The position numbers and the translations under genes were made by a program. The notes under the pieces were generated by a model, which ran no database searches, was not told where the DNA came from, and saw nothing but the letters and a program-made list of their open reading frames with translations. Shown in pieces: positions 3,562 to 6,523 of a stretch of 6,523 nucleotides of DNA (position 1 is the stretch's first letter; each line of letters starts with the position of its first letter). The stretch lies in contig DAOUZW010000066.1 in the NCBI GenBank assembly GCA_030671315.1, forward strand, positions 1-6,523. Reading direction: 5' to 3'. Source of the DNA: Candidatus Bathyarchaeota archaeon. GTDB lineage: Archaea; Thermoproteota; Bathyarchaeia; 40CM-2-53-6; RBG-13-38-9.

Positions 3562-4080
3562 ATGAGTGAAGAAGTTCGCTATGCAGCCGGAGAGGCACAA
3601 TTAGGAAGAATAATAGTAGGCCGTATATTACCGGGAACTGACCTATACGAAGGCATAAGCAAGATCTGTGATGACTACAAAATCGAAAACGGCGTCATAT
3701 GCCAATGTATTGGAAGTCTACGACAAGCCGTATTCAAATTCCTGATTCCCAATGATAAACTGAAATTGGGATCTGGATATGGTGAACCATACAAACTTGC
3801 TGGACCAATCGAGTTCTGTGGTGGAACGGGAATCATCACAAAAGGCGAAGATGGATCAAGAAAAATACATTTCCACGGACTTTTCAACAAGACAAAAGTT
3901 GAAGATGGGAAGTCAAAACCAGATTATATGCTTGGCGGCGATTTTGGAGTGGAAAAAGGACAGAACCGCATACTTGCCACAATGGATCTAACTATCCTTG
4001 AGATCAAGGGTCTAAACATAGTCCGAAAATACGATGACGAAACAGAGATACCAACAAAACTCGACTTTGAACAGATCTAA
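3562..4080 (+). CDS. PPC (DUF296) domain protein
   Basis: A 172-residue single-domain protein of the PPC family (plants and prokaryotes conserved, DUF296), which forms trimers and in plants is fused to AT-hook DNA-binding motifs. The role of free-standing archaeal members is not established. The family pattern runs GRIIVGRILPGTDLYEGISKIC (residues 15-36), the strand GVICQCIGSLRQAVF (44-58) and the H-x-H pair at His103 and His105 in KIHFHGLF. The third usual metal-ligand position, His in GGH, is Asp127 in GGDF here; Asp could still bind a metal. I chose the ATG rather than the GTG nine bases upstream because of the AGGTGA ribosome binding site; the longer form would add three residues. It has its own promoter and terminator, so it is probably monocistronic. 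Confidence 0.82.
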   Translation: MSEEVRYAAGEAQLGRIIVGRILPGTDLYEGISKICDDYKIENGVICQCIGSLRQAVFKFLIPNDKLKLGSGYGEPYKLAGPIEFCGGTGIITKGEDGSRKIHFHGLFNKTKVEDGKSKPDYMLGGDFGVEKGQNRILATMDLTILEIKGLNIVRKYDDETEIPTKLDFEQI

Positions 4081-4083
4081 AAA

Positions 4084-4102
4084 TTTTCCCTTTTTTTTAT
4101 TT
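4084..4102 (+). terminator. T-rich terminator of the PPC gene
   Basis: A T-rich stretch with a run of eight T at 4091-4098 begins just after the stop codon. The gene converges with the liv operon. Confidence 0.6.
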
Positions 4103-4127
4103 ATCATTATACATACTGATTTTTATC

Positions 4128-4143
4128 GAAAAAATAGAAATAA
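4128..4143 (-). terminator. T-rich terminator of the liv operon
   Basis: On the minus strand the sequence reads TTATTTCTATTTTTTC, about 27 bases after the livF stop codon. It sits back to back with the plus-strand terminator of the PPC gene. Confidence 0.45.
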
Positions 4144-4169
4144 TATAAGTGTAGGACGTTTTTGATTTC

Positions 4170-4877
4170 TCAGATTCCCATGTAGGCCTTTCTAAGATTT
4201 TCGTCTCGTTTTAGTTCATCACTTTTGCCTTGCATTACGATTTTTCCATTTTCTAAGACATAAGCTGTATGTGAAATCTCCAATGCTTTTTCAACTGATT
4301 GTTCCACAACAAGAATTGGCAGATTTTCGCCTAGTTTAGTCAAAGTATCCATAACCATGTTTGTGAGAACAGGACTAAGTCCTGTTGATACTTCATCCAA
4401 CATTAAGAGTTTAGGTCTTGACATTAGCGCTCTTGCGATAGCCAGCATTTGTTGCTCTCCGCCGCTTAGGGTACCTGCTCTCTGTTCGGTACGCTCTTTA
4501 AGAACTGGAAACATCGCATAAACTTCTTCAAATGAGTCATCCATTTTTTCTCTGGCGTTTGGCGCATAAGCACCCATTATAAGATTCTCTTTCACTGACA
4601 TGTCAAAGAATATACGTCTGCCTTCAGGAACCAAGGAGATTCCTTGATCGGTTCTCTTGTTTGCTTTGATCTTTGTTATACTCTTATTATCGAATATTAT
4701 GTCTCCAGACCATATCTTTTGAAGACCTACAATGGAGTGAAGGAACGTTGATTTTCCAGCTCCATTAGCGCCAAGCAGTGTTGTGATCCCTTTATTTTCG
4801 ACATTAAGTGAGACAGACCATAGTGCCTGAATCGGCCCATATCCTGTATTCAGATCTTTAACTTCAAGTAAGGCCAT
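4170..4877 (-). CDS. livF: Branched-chain amino acid ABC transporter ATP-binding protein LivF
   Basis: One of two cytoplasmic ATPase subunits driving a LivFGHMJ-type importer. The 235-residue length is typical. Walker A is GANGAGKST (36-44). The LivF hallmark SLVPEGRRIF (81-90) stands in the Q-loop region. The signature is LSGGEQQ (137-143), Walker B is KLLMLDE with catalytic Glu162, and the D-loop is STGLSP. The switch position is Gln193 in VEQ rather than His, as is usual for LivF. The ATG start lies five bases past the livG stop codon, so the genes are co-transcribed and probably translationally coupled. LivF is the last gene of the operon here. Such importers carry Leu/Ile/Val, but relatives move other amino acids, urea or amides; without the binding protein the substrate is uncertain. 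Confidence 0.93.
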   Translation of the reverse strand: MALLEVKDLNTGYGPIQALWSVSLNVENKGITTLLGANGAGKSTFLHSIVGLQKIWSGDIIFDNKSITKIKANKRTDQGISLVPEGRRIFFDMSVKENLIMGAYAPNAREKMDDSFEEVYAMFPVLKERTEQRAGTLSGGEQQMLAIARALMSRPKLLMLDEVSTGLSPVLTNMVMDTLTKLGENLPILVVEQSVEKALEISHTAYVLENGKIVMQGKSDELKRDENLRKAYMGI

Positions 4878-4882
4878 CTAAC

Positions 4883-5602
4883 TCACGCTCTTCTCCCTAG
4901 ATAAGCAGTTAATACCTCTTCATTTTCTGAAACTTCTTTTGGAGAACCTTCAGCTATTTTCTTGCCCTCACTCAGGACTACAATCCTTTCTGAAACGGCC
5001 ATTATCGCCCTCATCACGTGTTCAACAAGAATTATTGTCAATCCAAATTCGCTTCTGATCCCGCTGATCATCTTTAAGGATTCATCTACTTCCGTATGTG
5101 TTAGGCCTGCCATGGTTTCGTCTAAAAGAAGCATATCCGGACTTAGAGCCAGAGCACGGGCAATTTCAAGTCTCCTCTTTTCTGCCAAGTTTAGCATTTC
5201 TGCTAGGTCATCCTCTCTTTCAATAAGTCTGGTTGTTTTCAGAATCTGGCGACATTGTTCTCTTCCCATTTTTCCACTAAAAAGCCCACTGACTAGAACA
5301 TTTTCAAGTACAGTCATTTCACCGAATGGTCGGACTATTTGGAAAGTTCTACCAATACCTTTTCGAGCGATCTTGTGGGGTGAGAGATTTGTAATATTCT
5401 CTCCTTTAAATTCAATAGTACCTTCAGTAGCCGGATAGACACCGGATATAACGTTGAACAGGGTTGTCTTTCCTGAACCGTTGGGACCGATGAGACCTAA
5501 TATCTCACCTTTCTTGACTTCAACATTTACTTTATTGAGCGCTCGGAGACCTCCAAACTTCTTTGTAACATTGTTAATAGTCATTATATTTTCTTGACTC
5601 AA
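4883..5602 (-). CDS. livG: Branched-chain amino acid ABC transporter ATP-binding protein LivG, atypical signature
   Basis: The second ATPase subunit of the Liv-type importer, 239 residues, slightly short for LivG (about 250-260). Walker A is GPNGSGKTT (39-47), followed by the LivG-type GIGRTFQIVRPF with Q-loop Gln88. Walker B is MLLLDE with Glu162, then MAGLTHTEVDE, and the switch histidine is His195 in VEHVM. The ABC signature is unusual: where most LivG have LPYGQQRRLEIARAL, this protein reads NLAEKRRLEIARAL (138-151), lacking the Gly-Gln core. I recall similar variants (LTLADRKRLE type) in some LivG homologues, so this may be a subfamily trait. The TTG start directly follows the livM stop codon (TAG). 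An in-frame ATG six codons later (MTINNVTKKF) is an alternative, but it has no ribosome binding site. Confidence 0.92.
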   Translation of the reverse strand: MSQENIMTINNVTKKFGGLRALNKVNVEVKKGEILGLIGPNGSGKTTLFNVISGVYPATEGTIEFKGENITNLSPHKIARKGIGRTFQIVRPFGEMTVLENVLVSGLFSGKMGREQCRQILKTTRLIEREDDLAEMLNLAEKRRLEIARALALSPDMLLLDETMAGLTHTEVDESLKMISGIRSEFGLTIILVEHVMRAIMAVSERIVVLSEGKKIAEGSPKEVSENEEVLTAYLGRRA

Positions 5603-6523
5603 CTATTCAAGCACCCTTCCCTTCTTTTTCAGAAATCTATTCAGCAATCCGACTATTCCTCTTGGGAAGAATAGAACTAGAATTATCAGAATTGTTCCGA
5701 ATATTATGAGGTGGAAGTATGGGAAAGTTATCAGCAAATGATCTTTTACCATCCAGTATAATGTAGCCCCTATCATGGGACCTATAACTGTTCCAGTACC
5801 TCCTAGAACCATTGCAACGAACATGTCGACAGATCTTCCTATGAAGAAGTATTCGGGGAATGAACATGCAAACTGCAAAGTCACTACTCCTCCTGCTAGG
5901 CCCGCAAAGAAAGCTCCAAGAGCATACGCCAATCGTTTGTATCTTGCAGTGTTGACTCCCATCATCTCTGCGACATCTTCATCATCTTTAATAGCGCGTA
6001 ATCCATAGCCCAATTTTGTTTTCAACACAATATAAGTCGTTATCACGACCGCGAATGCAATAACCAAAAGCTGGAGATATAGTGCTTTAATATCATAAGT
6101 TGGAACTAGTCCAAGAATGTATATTCCTCTTCCTTCGCCTAATTGTGGCGTGTTACATATGGTCACACGTACAGCTTCATTTATTCCTAATGTTGCTATC
6201 GCGAAGTAATCGCCTCTTAACCTCAACACAGGATAGCCAATAACAAGAGCAAACGCTGCGGCGAAAAGACCTGCAAAAATAATATACATGAATGTGGGAA
6301 GAGCAAAACCCATTGCCGCTAAATTTACTGCAACAACGGAAACTGTGTATGCACCTATTCCGTAAAAGACGACGTGTCCGAAATTAGCATATCCTGATAA
6401 ACCTGTGAAAAGATTGATGCTATAAGTAAGAATCATTATTTCAACCATTGCATGCAGATATCCTGTTGTAGCCGTATCAGCAGGAAGGCCGAGTATACCA
6501 ATTACTGTAAGAAATCCGAGACT
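5603..6523 (-). CDS. livM: Branched-chain amino acid ABC transporter permease LivM (5' end outside window)
   Basis: A membrane permease of the Liv-type importer. The frame stays open to the window edge, so 25 codons upstream of the Met codon at 6446-6448 belong to the gene and its true start lies outside. About 306 residues are visible. Counting from that Met, the LivM hallmark GYANFGHVVFYGIGAYT is at 19-35, RLRGDYFAIATLGINEAVR at 76-94, the cytoplasmic coupling loop RAIKDDEDVAEMMGV at 151-165, and the closing FPRGIVGLL at 261-269. Eight or more hydrophobic segments are present. The stop codon abuts the livG start with no gap. LivH and the solute-binding protein would be expected upstream, beyond 6523. 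Confidence 0.94.
   Translation of the reverse strand, partial: SLGFLTVIGILGLPADTATTGYLHAMVEIMILTYSINLFTGLSGYANFGHVVFYGIGAYTVSVVAVNLAAMGFALPTFMYIIFAGLFAAAFALVIGYPVLRLRGDYFAIATLGINEAVRVTICNTPQLGEGRGIYILGLVPTYDIKALYLQLLVIAFAVVITTYIVLKTKLGYGLRAIKDDEDVAEMMGVNTARYKRLAYALGAFFAGLAGGVVTLQFACSFPEYFFIGRSVDMFVAMVLGGTGTVIGPMIGATLYWMVKDHLLITFPYFHLIIFGTILIILVLFFPRGIVGLLNRFLKKKGRVLE

Noticed and set aside
4962..5438. A 158-codon open frame on the plus strand inside livG
   Set aside because: It is the mirror of livG codons. The Ser/Arg/Ile-rich translation has no recognisable motif.
6446..6448. ATG at 6446-6448 as the LivM start
   Set aside because: The frame continues without a stop to the window edge, and LivM homologues have additional N-terminal residues before the GYANFGH region.

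Overview
The window is archaeal. The evidence is a eukaryote-like ribosomal protein S17e, an Alba chromatin protein, a probable ribosomal protein L38e, two tRNA genes interrupted by introns with bulge-helix-bulge (BHB) splice sites, TATA-box promoters at archaeal spacing, oligo-T terminators and frequent TTG/GTG starts. L38e together with several non-canonical tRNA introns points to the TACK side of the archaea (Crenarchaeota, Korarchaeota or Bathyarchaeia-like lineages). I cannot name a genus. The sequence is AT-rich throughout and I see no insertion sequence, CRISPR array or phage gene.

Layout. 1-774 (+): a doubtful 39-codon ORF, then rps17e and alba, both information-processing genes. 775-1001: intergenic, with a TATA box, a possible small structured RNA and a T-rich tract. 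1002-1289 (+): a MoaD/SAMP-like beta-grasp protein ending in Gly-Gly. It converges, with only 8 bp between stop codons, on a gene at 1298-1492 (-) that I read as ribosomal protein L38e. 1612-2892 (-): a 12-helix major facilitator transporter. 2978-3405: two tRNA genes, CAU (Met-type, -) and Asn GUU (+), transcribed away from each other from a 149-bp intergenic region with one TATA box facing each way. 3562-4080 (+): a PPC/DUF296 domain protein. 4170-6523 (-): livM-livG-livF of a branched-chain amino acid type ABC importer, with livM running off the window end.

The most striking content is the tRNA pair. By hand folding, each gene carries three introns. The Asn gene has them at 8/9, 30/31 and 37/38; the CAU gene has them in the D-loop (about 20/21), at 30/31 and at 37/38. 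Removing them gives complete 74-75 nt cloverleaf RNAs. The 30/31 and 37/38 splice-site folds use overlapping exon bases and exclude one another, which implies an obligatory splicing order. The proteins belong to known families; the notable details are a degenerate signature motif in LivG, a Pro/Ala/Glu-rich tail on S17e and an Arg at the Alba position that is an acetylatable Lys in Sulfolobus.
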